Shown: positions 16,508 through 24,382 of the stretch, in pieces
Numbering within the stretch: the first letter of the stretch is position 1
Layout of the letters: each line of letters begins with the position of its first letter
From: an uncultured Clostridia bacterium
GTDB lineage: Bacteria; Bacillota; Clostridia; Christensenellales; DTU072
Direction of reading: 5' to 3'
Assembly (NCBI GenBank): GCA_944349735.1
Contig: CALVNM010000010.1
Location: forward strand, 1-46,269
Length of the DNA stretch: 46,269 nt
Notes under the pieces: generated by a model
Seen by the model: the letters and a program-made list of their open reading frames with translations, nothing else
Database searches by the model: none
What the model was told of the DNA's origin: nothing
Made by a program: the position numbers and the translations under genes

Positions 16508-17107
16508 TCAAGTCGCGGCTTTATATAATTTTTTCAATTTGACTTTTGCCGCCGCCAGAGCGTTATCCACCGCTTTTGCGTCCAAAGAAAGCTCCTTACC
16601 GATCTCCGCATAGGAAAAACCGTCCAGATAAAGCTTGAGAACGGCGAATTGTCTCGAGGAAAGCGCGCTTTCCGCTTTGCGGAAAAAATTCTCGTCGCTT
16701 TCGCCGCGGATGTAGCTCGTGACGGGGTCGTCCGCATATCCTATCGAAAGCGCGAGGCGTTCCTCGTTGGTGGCGTCGTCGGTTATGGGAACGGAAGCTG
16801 CGAGAGAGGGATTGGCGGAGCGTATGGCGGAACGCAGCGCGTCCTTGATCCTGTTATGTATGCACACGGCGGCGTACGAGGGGAAAGAATTGTTCCGCTC
16901 CGGACTGAAGTCCGCCACCGCTTTGCAGAAGCCGATAGTGCCTTCCTGAATGAGATCGGCGGTGTCGGCGCCCCCCGTTATGAAATACGAACGCGCTATC
17001 TTGCAGATGAAAGCTTTGTACCTTGCGTACAGTGCGTCGTACGCCGAAGAATCGCCTTGCTGCGCGCTCGTTATAAGGATGCTTTCGTCAGTCGAACCGT
17101 TATGCAT
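16508..17107 (-). CDS. SigH-like sigma-70 factor
   Basis: A 199-residue protein. Region 2 spans about 15-85 with DLIQEGTIGF at 51-60, the core-binding part (region 2.2), followed by the -10 recognition helix (SYAAVCIHNRIKDALRSAIR). Region 4 (about 150-195) has an HTH: LSSRQFAVLKLYLDGFSYAE. Length and gene position after rlmB match SigH (Spo0H), which controls the transition state in Bacillus and competence in other Bacillota. It starts 16 bases after the rlmB stop. Without knowledge of its targets the role is inference; the factor is shorter than B. subtilis SigH. Confidence 0.82.
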   Translation of the reverse strand: MHNGSTDESILITSAQQGDSSAYDALYARYKAFICKIARSYFITGGADTADLIQEGTIGFCKAVADFSPERNNSFPSYAAVCIHNRIKDALRSAIRSANPSLAASVPITDDATNEERLALSIGYADDPVTSYIRGESDENFFRKAESALSSRQFAVLKLYLDGFSYAEIGKELSLDAKAVDNALAAAKVKLKKLYKAAT

Positions 17108-17123
17108 CGTTACTCGAAGTCCT

Positions 17124-17861
17124 TTACGGGTGTCGTTCGGAAATGCGCTGACGCACCGCTTCGTACAGGAGTATCCCGCACGCGACGGAAGCGTTGAGCG
17201 AATTGACTTTACCGAATTGAGGTATCGATACGACGCCGTCGCAAAGTTTGCGCGTCAGAGCGTGAACGCCGCCGCCTTCGCCTCCGACCACGATCGCCGT
17301 GTCGCCGGTAAGATCGGCGTTATAGACGCTGTCGCCGTCCATATCGGCTGCCAATACGGTGACGCCTTCGTTCTTAAGGTATCTCACGGCGTCGTTGAGA
17401 TTGGCTACTTTACAGATTTTTACGTGCGCCGTGGCGCCCGCGCTTACGCGAATGACGGTGTCGGTAACGCCGACGCTGCGGTGACGCGGTATGACTACCG
17501 CGGTAACTCCCGCGCAGTCCGCGACGCGAATCACGGCTCCGAGGTTATGAGGATCTTCCACTCCGTCGAGCAGCACGAAGAAGAGCTTCCCGCCCTCGCG
17601 CCTCGCTTGCGCGAGCGTGTCTTCGAGATCGAAATATTCGTATTCGGTAGCCACCGCTATGACTCCCTGGTGGCGGTGAGAAACGCTCATTTTATCGAGG
17701 TACTCTTTCTCTACGAAAACGGTTTTGATCCCGGCTGCGCGCGCCTTGGCGAAAACGGCTCCCGACCGACCCGCGGTATTGCCTTTGAGCAGACAGATTT
17801 TCTCTATCGTGGCTCCTCCGTCAAGCGCTTCCAATACGGAATTTATGCCTTCTATAAGCAT
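17124..17861 (-). CDS. rlmB: 23S rRNA (guanosine-2'-O-)-methyltransferase RlmB family
   Basis: A 245-residue protein. An N-terminal L30e-like substrate domain (1-75) precedes a SPOUT knot domain with the three motifs: LDGVEDPHNLGAVIRVADCA, VVGGEGGGV and IPQFGKVNSLNASVACGILL. It uses S-adenosylmethionine to methylate a ribose in 23S rRNA (position 2251 in E. coli numbering). It follows mrnC by 57 bases, as in Bacillus where yacO (rlmB) follows mrnC. Confidence 0.93.
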   Translation of the reverse strand: MLIEGINSVLEALDGGATIEKICLLKGNTAGRSGAVFAKARAAGIKTVFVEKEYLDKMSVSHRHQGVIAVATEYEYFDLEDTLAQARREGGKLFFVLLDGVEDPHNLGAVIRVADCAGVTAVVIPRHRSVGVTDTVIRVSAGATAHVKICKVANLNDAVRYLKNEGVTVLAADMDGDSVYNADLTGDTAIVVGGEGGGVHALTRKLCDGVVSIPQFGKVNSLNASVACGILLYEAVRQRISERHP

Positions 17862-17918
17862 GTGTTAAGGCTCCTTGTCGCTGTAATATTTATTCGGTTA
17901 AGGTAACCGTATTATGAT

Positions 17919-18344
17919 TTACGGTTTCCCGATGTCGGATTCGTATGCGATGTGTATCAGCTCGTTGAGGCGCGCCGTATCGCCCGTGAGATAGAGGTAT
18001 CCTATGAGTCCTTCGAAGCCCGAAGCGACCTTGTAATCCACTACGTCGGCATGTTTTGCCACGGTTTCTTTGCGCGTGTTCCGCGAGCGCTTGTATACCG
18101 CCAGCTCCTCTTCGGTAAGCACACTTTCGATGCGCTTGAGAGCTGCCGCCTGAGCGGTGGCGTTGATTTCGTGAGCCGCGAGTACGTGAAGAGCGCCGCT
18201 CTTGACGTTGACGGATGAGGCGAGCCTCGACCGCACGTATAAAGTCTGTACCGCGTCTCCCACGAACGCCAATACTCCCGCGTCGAAACGTCGCGCTTCT
18301 TCTCGGCTGTAAGGCTCCGTAAATGCAGGCATGTATTCTCTCAT
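17919..18344 (-). CDS. mrnC: Mini-ribonuclease III
   Basis: A 141-residue protein, matching the 143 residues of the Bacillus protein. AGVLAFVGDAVQTLYVRSRL carries the catalytic Asp and the helix of the RNase III fold. No double-stranded RNA-binding domain is present, as usual. It matures the ends of 23S rRNA. ATG 18344 is chosen because the promoter at 18382-18410 covers the start of the longer frame (18410); GGAG lies about 11 bases upstream. ATG 18332 is a possible alternative. It is the first gene of the operon. Confidence 0.92.
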   Translation of the reverse strand: MREYMPAFTEPYSREEARRFDAGVLAFVGDAVQTLYVRSRLASSVNVKSGALHVLAAHEINATAQAAALKRIESVLTEEELAVYKRSRNTRKETVAKHADVVDYKVASGFEGLIGYLYLTGDTARLNELIHIAYESDIGKP

Positions 18345-18381
18345 CGCGTGTTGTCTCCGTGGTGACTTTCCTTCTCGGAAC

Positions 18382-18410
18382 ATTATAGCATAATGCGCGC
18401 CGAACGACAA
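18382..18410 (-). promoter_or_regulatory. Promoter of the mrnC-rlmB-sigH-ychF operon
   Basis: On the minus strand TTGTCG (18410-18405), 17 bases, TATAAT (18387-18382). It gives a leader of about 30 bases. Confidence 0.82.
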
Positions 18411-18492
18411 CGATTTAGTTTAAAAATAAGCTTTTGCGGGCTTGAGGCGGGGAAACAAATAAAATTTACCTTTAGAGTTGTGACGGCGGGTA

Positions 18493-18521
18493 TTGACAGT
18501 GACGAGGAAGTGTTGTAATAT
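18493..18521 (+). promoter_or_regulatory. Promoter of the transglutaminase lipoprotein operon
   Basis: TTGACA (18493-18498), 17 bases, TAATAT (18516-18521). The leader to ATG 18602 is about 75 bases. Confidence 0.82.
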
Positions 18522-18562
18522 TTATATATGTATGCGTATGTGTGTGCGCAAGAGCATAGGCA

Positions 18563-18579
18563 GGCGCGCGGCACGCGCC
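18563..18579 (+). other. CG-alternating hairpin in the lipoprotein leader
   Basis: GGCGCG (18563-18568) pairs with CGCGCC (18574-18579), loop of five bases containing GGCA. It closely resembles the leader hairpin at 15247-15263. Confidence 0.5.
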
Positions 18580-18601
18580 CGGGAGTCGGATACGGAGTCG
18601 T

Positions 18602-21571
18602 ATGAATAGAGTCGTTAAACGTTTGATCATGATAATAATGCTTCTCGCCGCGACGGCGGCTGTGATCGCGCTTGCCGGTTGCAGCGATAACGTTACGCAA
18701 CGCGCAGACGCGGCGGAGCGTATCCAAGTCGACGACACTCACGTATATCTTGCTCCCACCGGAGCCCCCAGTACGTTCAAACTCAATCCGATAGTTTATC
18801 CTATCGATACCGCCAGTCAGAAAGTTTATTATAAGCTCGCGGATTCGAGCGACAAAAAGTATCTCAGCGTAAACGAGAGCGGCGTTCTGCAGGCAAAAGG
18901 CATACAGAAAACCGACGAAGAAGGTAATAACCTCGATATTATCGTGCGTATAATAAGCGCCGCCACTCCCTCGGTAAGCCTCGACGTCACCGTGACGATA
19001 GAGACCGTGGCGGTGGAAAAAATACTCTTTGCGGAGCAGACGGTCGTCGTCGAGCTTCATGAAGAAGGAATCCAGCTCAATCCCATATTCTATCCCGCCC
19101 ACGCGATAACGGGCAGAGACGTTATATATACTTCCCAGGACGAGTCGATAGCCACTGTCGATTCCAACGGTTTCGTGCGGCCGGTAGGCATCGGCAAGGT
19201 AGCAATATGGGTGACTACGCCGAGACAGGGCGCCTTCGACACTCAGGTGGAAGCTCACGTGAACGTCGACGTCAGATATTCCACTCTCAATTACAGGCTC
19301 GATCTCACCACGGACAGATCTACTCTCAAGCAGATTTACGGTCAGACGGAGCCGATCGGGTTCGTACTGAGTCAGCTGGACGATACCTGCGATCCTTCGC
19401 CGTCAATATTGTGGTACGTGAACACCACTCCCATCGACGGAGTCGGGATCAAGGACAACAAAGTTCTCAATTACAATCCTTCCACGCTTCCTGTGGGCGA
19501 GTATAACATCCGCGCGGTACTGGATAACAGTACTCAGCGGCAGGAACTGATATCCGAGACCATCACGATATACAGTCCGCTTAACGATATAACGCTCGAC
19601 GTTCTCAATTCGTACGAGCGGTTCGTGGTGGACGACAGCATTAACTTATTGATAACGTACCAAGAACGGGTATATCCGCCCGAAAGTTACAGATGGACCA
19701 TAGTACACACGTCGCGTGAAGGCGCTGTCGAGACGACCGTATTGAACCGCGCGCCCGCAGAACAGAGCGTCGGTAACGTGCTTATACCGGATCTTTCGTA
19801 TTTATTCGAGGAGACCGGGAAGTATGAAATAACCGCCGAAGCCATCGTAAAAGGCGTGGCTTCCGGTATATTCAGCGAGACTGTCACCGTCGAGGTCTAC
19901 GAACGCCCGGAGGGTAACGACATAACCGACCCTTATATCGAGGGAACGCGTATAGACGGCACGGTATATCCTCTCGTCAAGTGGCGACCTCTCCCGTATG
20001 ATACGGGATATACGGTGGAGATAGACTGCGACGGAGCGGTGACGACCATGACTGAGGAAACTCACAGGGCTTATTTCGGCGTCTCGAGCGTATATCTTCC
20101 CCCCGAAGCCGCCACGCTCGACAAAGACTTCGCAGTTCGCATAAAGAGCGACAAATACAACGCCTGGACCGAATGGATGTATTATAAAGCGGGCGACGTA
20201 CGCGGCGGCGCGTATCCTTATCTCGACGAATACGTCGGAGGACACAACAGATACATCACCGACATGCGCGAATTGGGAGACCTTCTCAATTATCTTGCGG
20301 TATTCAGACCGACTGAACTTATGAATACGTCGGGGCAGTACGAACTTGCGCTTTACATACCGTTCGCGTATGCGGATCTGCCGGAAGACGCATACCCGCT
20401 CTCCGACAAAGATCTCCAATATACCGGCACGGAAGCAAAAGTGAATATGTACAGGCTTTTCATCTCCGCTGTGCGCGCGTACGTGGAATCGGTGAGGATT
20501 TCGTACGCTATCGGCGACTGCAACATATACGGAATAAACCGCATTACTATCAAATTCGAAACGGCTGGCGAACCTGACAGAGCCTACGGCGTTACCGCAG
20601 GAGTGAAAGAAGCTTCGTCTCTGACGCACTATACGGATACGCCGCGGGACGAAGACGCGGCGCTACCCGTAGACGCGCTCGACGAGACCGTTCTGGTCGC
20701 TACGTCGAATCAGCTCTATCTCGCCGTTGCTAGCGGCATGAGACCTCTCACTGTAGGCGGCAGCGACGCCGAAAGGATCTACGCCCGCGCAAGAGAGATA
20801 CTCCGAGAGATCAACGGAGACGATTCCACGGATCTCGAGAAAGTGCTTGCGATATACGACTGGCTGTCCGATAACGTGATATACGATTACGCCGTGTCGG
20901 CGGACAATCCCGAGAATCCCAATTCGTATAACGCTTTCTACCTCGAGGGCGTATTCGACGACGGCATCGCGGTATGCGACGGTCTTTCCAAAGCCTTCGT
21001 ACTTATGTGCGGGATAGAAGGCATACCCGCGTACAGGATATGCGGCACGGAGAAATTCAGCGGCGTCGGACACGCCTGGAACGCCGTTCTCATAAACGGC
21101 AAGTATTATATCGCGGACGTGACGTGGAGCAATTATAAAATGACTCTGTCCTCGGAATCGGGCGACGAAGTCATAGAAGTAGTTTCCTACGCCAATTTCC
21201 TTATCAGCGCGGACGAGGCGGAAGAAACGCACCACACATACGGAGAGTATGACGTAGCCGGAGGAGACAATCCGGGATACGCCTATTCTTACGGTATCGG
21301 CAACGGCTACGACACCATGGTGGACTCGGATGAAGAGCTTATCTACATAATCAGCGAGTATCTACCGGGATTTGTATCCGAGGATACCGATATATGGATT
21401 GAGCTGGGAATAGACGAAGGCTATCTCATGGCTAAATACGACGAAAAAGACGAGGGAGATATGACCGGCTACGACGTTATAAAAGGCATAGTGGCGGACA
21501 ATCTTCCCGCAGGATACGCAATAAGTATGTATAACGGCGACGGCGTGCTTTTCGTGAATCTTACGAAGTGA
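18602..21571 (+). CDS. Lipoprotein with Ig-like domains and a transglutaminase-like domain
   Basis: A 989-residue exported lipoprotein. The signal peptide ends in the lipobox LAGC, with C27 as lipid attachment site. A BIG2-like domain is clear at about 140-225 (ESIATVDSNGFVRPVGIGKV), preceded by a similar one. Several Ig/fibronectin-like beta domains follow to about residue 600. The transglutaminase core near 745-850 has a complete triad: C792 in VCDGLSKAF, H824 in GHAWN and D839 in ADVTW. Such domains act as cross-linking enzymes or proteases at the cell surface; which one is unknown. CGGAG lies five bases before the ATG. It leads a three-gene operon and stands directly before the giant lipoprotein region. 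Confidence 0.9.
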   Translation: MNRVVKRLIMIIMLLAATAAVIALAGCSDNVTQRADAAERIQVDDTHVYLAPTGAPSTFKLNPIVYPIDTASQKVYYKLADSSDKKYLSVNESGVLQAKGIQKTDEEGNNLDIIVRIISAATPSVSLDVTVTIETVAVEKILFAEQTVVVELHEEGIQLNPIFYPAHAITGRDVIYTSQDESIATVDSNGFVRPVGIGKVAIWVTTPRQGAFDTQVEAHVNVDVRYSTLNYRLDLTTDRSTLKQIYGQTEPIGFVLSQLDDTCDPSPSILWYVNTTPIDGVGIKDNKVLNYNPSTLPVGEYNIRAVLDNSTQRQELISETITIYSPLNDITLDVLNSYERFVVDDSINLLITYQERVYPPESYRWTIVHTSREGAVETTVLNRAPAEQSVGNVLIPDLSYLFEETGKYEITAEAIVKGVASGIFSETVTVEVYERPEGNDITDPYIEGTRIDGTVYPLVKWRPLPYDTGYTVEIDCDGAVTTMTEETHRAYFGVSSVYLPPEAATLDKDFAVRIKSDKYNAWTEWMYYKAGDVRGGAYPYLDEYVGGHNRYITDMRELGDLLNYLAVFRPTELMNTSGQYELALYIPFAYADLPEDAYPLSDKDLQYTGTEAKVNMYRLFISAVRAYVESVRISYAIGDCNIYGINRITIKFETAGEPDRAYGVTAGVKEASSLTHYTDTPRDEDAALPVDALDETVLVATSNQLYLAVASGMRPLTVGGSDAERIYARAREILREINGDDSTDLEKVLAIYDWLSDNVIYDYAVSADNPENPNSYNAFYLEGVFDDGIAVCDGLSKAFVLMCGIEGIPAYRICGTEKFSGVGHAWNAVLINGKYYIADVTWSNYKMTLSSESGDEVIEVVSYANFLISADEAEETHHTYGEYDVAGGDNPGYAYSYGIGNGYDTMVDSDEELIYIISEYLPGFVSEDTDIWIELGIDEGYLMAKYDEKDEGDMTGYDVIKGIVADNLPAGYAISMYNGDGVLFVNLTK

Positions 21572-21608
21572 CGTCGGGCGTCGATTTAAATTTCGGGAGC
21601 AACGAAAT

Positions 21609-22448
21609 ATGGAATGCAGATTAACTAAATGTTTTCTCGGCAGGATGCTTGAGATAACAAGCGGCGACGTGTGTCTCGGAGTCACGCTCGACGTGGGTCC
21701 GCGCATTATCAAGATCGCAGGCAAGAAGGGCGAGAACATCGCCTTCGAGGATAAGGGAGACGCGGTCAACAAGGACGTCTCCGCTATCTACGGCGAGGGT
21801 AAGCAGTGGCACATATACGGCGGACACAGAATGTGGCTGTCTCCGGAGGACGAGTCCACGTACTATCCCGACAATACCCGCGTAGATTACGTTATGACGG
21901 ACAGCGGCGCGATATTCGAGCCCGGCGAATGGAAGGTAAAGAATGTCCGCCCCCGTCTGGAGCTTAAGTTCGACGGCAAGAACGGCGTCGAGGTGGAAAT
22001 GAGTTTCGTAAATACCTCGTCCAAGGCGCAGAAGCTTTGCATCTGGGCGCTCACCGTACTGAAATGCGGCGGCAAACTGACAGTCCCGCTTTCTACCGAG
22101 AACACCGGATACCTCGCCAACAGAAACCTCGTTCATTGGCACTATAACGATGTGAACGACGAAAGATTCGCGCTCTATAACGATAAATTCGTGCTGACGA
22201 GCACTCCCGACGCGAAAGGTCCTTTCAAGATCGGGACGATGCTCAAGGGTATCAAAGCCGTGTACGAATACAACGGCACGGTATTCACTAAAGAATGCGC
22301 TCAACGCGACGGCGAATATCCCGATTTTACCTGCAACCTGGAAACTTATACAAGCGAACTCATACATGAAGTGGAGACGCTTTCGCCTATGGAAGAGATT
22401 GCACCGGGCGGGAAAATAGTTCATACCGAGAAATGGAGAATAGAATGA
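21609..22448 (+). CDS. DUF4380-like, aldose-epimerase-fold protein
   Basis: A 279-residue soluble protein without signal peptide. The all-beta pattern with VTLDVGPRIIKIAGKKGENI, then YGGHRMWLSPEDESTYYPDN, matches the DUF4380 group, related in fold to galactose mutarotases. The function is not established; a carbohydrate-binding or epimerase-like role is inference. It lies 37 bases after the lipoprotein gene, with GGGAGC as a distant ribosome site, and its stop overlaps the kinase start (ATGA). Confidence 0.75.
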   Translation: MECRLTKCFLGRMLEITSGDVCLGVTLDVGPRIIKIAGKKGENIAFEDKGDAVNKDVSAIYGEGKQWHIYGGHRMWLSPEDESTYYPDNTRVDYVMTDSGAIFEPGEWKVKNVRPRLELKFDGKNGVEVEMSFVNTSSKAQKLCIWALTVLKCGGKLTVPLSTENTGYLANRNLVHWHYNDVNDERFALYNDKFVLTSTPDAKGPFKIGTMLKGIKAVYEYNGTVFTKECAQRDGEYPDFTCNLETYTSELIHEVETLSPMEEIAPGGKIVHTEKWRIE

Positions 22449-23782
22449 AAACGCTTAACGAAAAATATTTTCCCATGTATCTGTACGCCAAGGAATTCCG
22501 CGAGGGAGCGGAGCGTGCTGGCGTAAGACCTCTCGTGATAGCGCTCGAACGCGGCGAAGGCGAAGCGGAGCATTACACGACCGGCATATATGACGAAGGA
22601 CACGAGGACGAAAACTTCAGGTATGTCGAACGCATAGTGAAATTCATGTTGTGGGCTTACGGCGGATACCGTTTCAGTCTGTGGGGAGCCGACGACGGAT
22701 TGTTGGCTCGTCTCAGGGAATGTTATTCCGCTTCCGGGGCGCGCAGATTCGACGTGGATTTCATGGAGCAGGTCTATTTGAGAAGACTCGAGTTCGTCTC
22801 GGTAGACCGCGCGGAAGATCTGCCTCCGGTAGGAATACGCGCGGAGCGTTCCTCCCCGGTCGCTTCCGGTAAGCGCATAGGGTTTGACGCAGGTGGGTCC
22901 GACAGGAAAGTGACCGCTTGCGTGGACGGCAAAGTCGTGTATGAAAAAGAGACTATTTGGTATCCTAAGCTACAGTCTGACCCCGAATATCATCGTCAGG
23001 GGATAGAAGACAGCATCGACCGCGCGCTCGAAGCGCTCGGCGGCGAGGTGGAAGCTATAGGCGTTTCGACGGCGGGTATAGTCGTCGACGGAGAAATACG
23101 CGTCGCTTCGCTTTTCCGTAAGGTGCCGCAGGAGATATACAGAGAAAAGGTTTTTCCGATATATAAAAATCTTGCGGCGAAATACGGCTGCCCCGTGAAG
23201 GTCGCCAACGACGGAGACGTAGCGGCGCTTGCGGGAGCTTTCGGTCTCGGCAAAGGCAAAGTGCTCGGTATCGCCATGGGCACGAGTCTTGCGGGCGGAT
23301 ACGTGGACGGAGACATGCGCATCAGGGGGTATCTCAACGAGCTGGCCTTCGCACCCGTCGACGCGGATCCCGACGCCGCCGCGGACGAGTGGAGCGGAGA
23401 TCTGGGCGTAGGCGGCAACTACCATTCTCAGGACGCCGTGATACGGCTTGCGCCAGAAGCGGGCATAACGCTCACGCCCGATGCAAGTCCCGCCGAAAAG
23501 CTTAAAGAGGTCCAGAAGCTTGCCGAGGAAGGCGACGAACGCGCTCTCGCTATTTTCTCGCGTCTAGGAGATTACGCCGCCTACACTTTGATGTGGTTCC
23601 GTAATTTCTACGATTTCGACACCGCGATATTCTTGGGACGCGTGGCGTCGGGGAAAGGCGGCGACGTGCTTATCAACCGCGCCAAAGAATTGCTCGCGGA
23701 TCTCGGCGCCGACATAGCCGTGGAACTTCCCGACGAAATGTCGAGGAGACTCGGTCAGAGTTATACCGCGACTCAGCTGTGA
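22445..23782 (+). CDS. ROK-like sugar kinase family protein
   Basis: A 445-residue protein. About 120 N-terminal residues match nothing I know. The rest has the actin-like ATPase fold: GFDAGGSDRKVTACVDGK (phosphate 1), IGVSTAGIVVDG, VANDGDVAALAGAFGLGKGK (with the ROK-type Asp) and GIAMGTSLAGGYVDG. The zinc site typical of ROK kinases (CxCGxxGC) is absent, so it may be a diverged sugar kinase. ATG 22445 is chosen over ATG 22433 because GGAGA lies about six bases upstream and its ATGA overlaps the previous stop. It is the last gene of the operon; a terminator begins 30 bases later. Confidence 0.75.
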   Translation: MKTLNEKYFPMYLYAKEFREGAERAGVRPLVIALERGEGEAEHYTTGIYDEGHEDENFRYVERIVKFMLWAYGGYRFSLWGADDGLLARLRECYSASGARRFDVDFMEQVYLRRLEFVSVDRAEDLPPVGIRAERSSPVASGKRIGFDAGGSDRKVTACVDGKVVYEKETIWYPKLQSDPEYHRQGIEDSIDRALEALGGEVEAIGVSTAGIVVDGEIRVASLFRKVPQEIYREKVFPIYKNLAAKYGCPVKVANDGDVAALAGAFGLGKGKVLGIAMGTSLAGGYVDGDMRIRGYLNELAFAPVDADPDAAADEWSGDLGVGGNYHSQDAVIRLAPEAGITLTPDASPAEKLKEVQKLAEEGDERALAIFSRLGDYAAYTLMWFRNFYDFDTAIFLGRVASGKGGDVLINRAKELLADLGADIAVELPDEMSRRLGQSYTATQL

Positions 23783-23811
23783 CGGTTTGAATGAGCCGAA
23801 CATAAGGAATT

Positions 23812-23838
23812 CGTCGCCGCTTTGCGGCGGCGTTTTTT
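23812..23838 (+). terminator. Rho-independent terminator after the ROK-like gene
   Basis: CGTCGCCGC, loop TTT, GCGGCGGCG (nine pairs, one G-T), followed by six T and a further T-rich stretch. Confidence 0.93.
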
Positions 23839-24267
23839 ATTTTTTCTATGTTCCCTGCCGGCACGACTATATGCGAATAGACTGTCCGACGTCTGCGTAC
23901 GGGCGGAAAAATTAGACAGGAAGCAATGAGCATACGCGCTCGAGCGTATGCCCGAGCGCCGGTATTTTATACGTTTTACCTTCCTCATGTGTCGGGGCGC
24001 GGCGGTCTTCGTCAGGGTCCTCTCGGCGGCTGCCGAGAGGCTTCGATGTCAGCAAAGGCGCGCCTTACGATTAAATTTTAGTAAATAGTTACGCTCGCGA
24101 TGCGCATTCACAAAAAATTCACTTAAAATTCAAAATAGCGCGCATACGCGCGAAGGGCCACAGGATATTGGGGTTCTAACGGTATCCGACCACAAGAAAA
24201 GGCGGAATACGGTGAACGTTAAGTGAATTTTAAGGCACGCGCAAAGATTTTGTAATTATGGCGCGGC
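23839..24267. other. Non-coding gap before the giant gene
   Basis: No credible coding frame. It contains a hairpin at 23930-23951 (8-base stem GCATACGC, 6-base loop), a hairpin at 24019-24040 (9-base stem CCTCTCGGC, loop GGCT), a CG-alternating element at 24138-24151 and the inverted repeat listed separately. None is followed by a T-run. A small RNA or regulatory region is possible but not shown. Confidence 0.5.
24114..24231. repeat. 13-base inverted repeat enclosing 92 bases
   Basis: AAAATTCACTTAA (24114-24126) is repeated in inverted orientation at 24219-24231. The enclosed sequence carries the CG-alternating element. No open frame or transposase lies inside. Confidence 0.55.
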
Positions 24268-24296
24268 TTGACACACGCGTATGTATGTTGTAGAAT
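24268..24296 (+). promoter_or_regulatory. Promoter of the giant lipoprotein gene
   Basis: TTGACA (24268-24273), 17 bases, TAGAAT (24291-24296). The leader to ATG 24383 is about 80 bases. Confidence 0.87.
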
Positions 24297-24302
24297 TCAA
24301 CC

Positions 24303-24331
24303 GTGGCAGGACCCGGACGAGGTCCTGTCGC
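24303..24331 (+). promoter_or_regulatory. 5'-terminal hairpin of the giant-gene mRNA
   Basis: GGCAGGACC (24305-24313) pairs with GGTCCTGTC (24321-24329), extended by two more pairs, loop of seven. It starts at the predicted transcription start, a position where hairpins are known to protect mRNA from 5'-end decay. No T-run follows, so it is not an obvious attenuator. Confidence 0.6.
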
Positions 24332-24382
24332 CGTTTATAAAGCGTTGAAATATAAAGCCTCTCGCATTGAGGAGATGGAATT

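Noticed and set aside
24114..24231. Insertion sequence or MITE
   Set aside because: Only a 13-base inverted repeat is seen, with no transposase and no visible target duplication; listed as an inverted repeat only.
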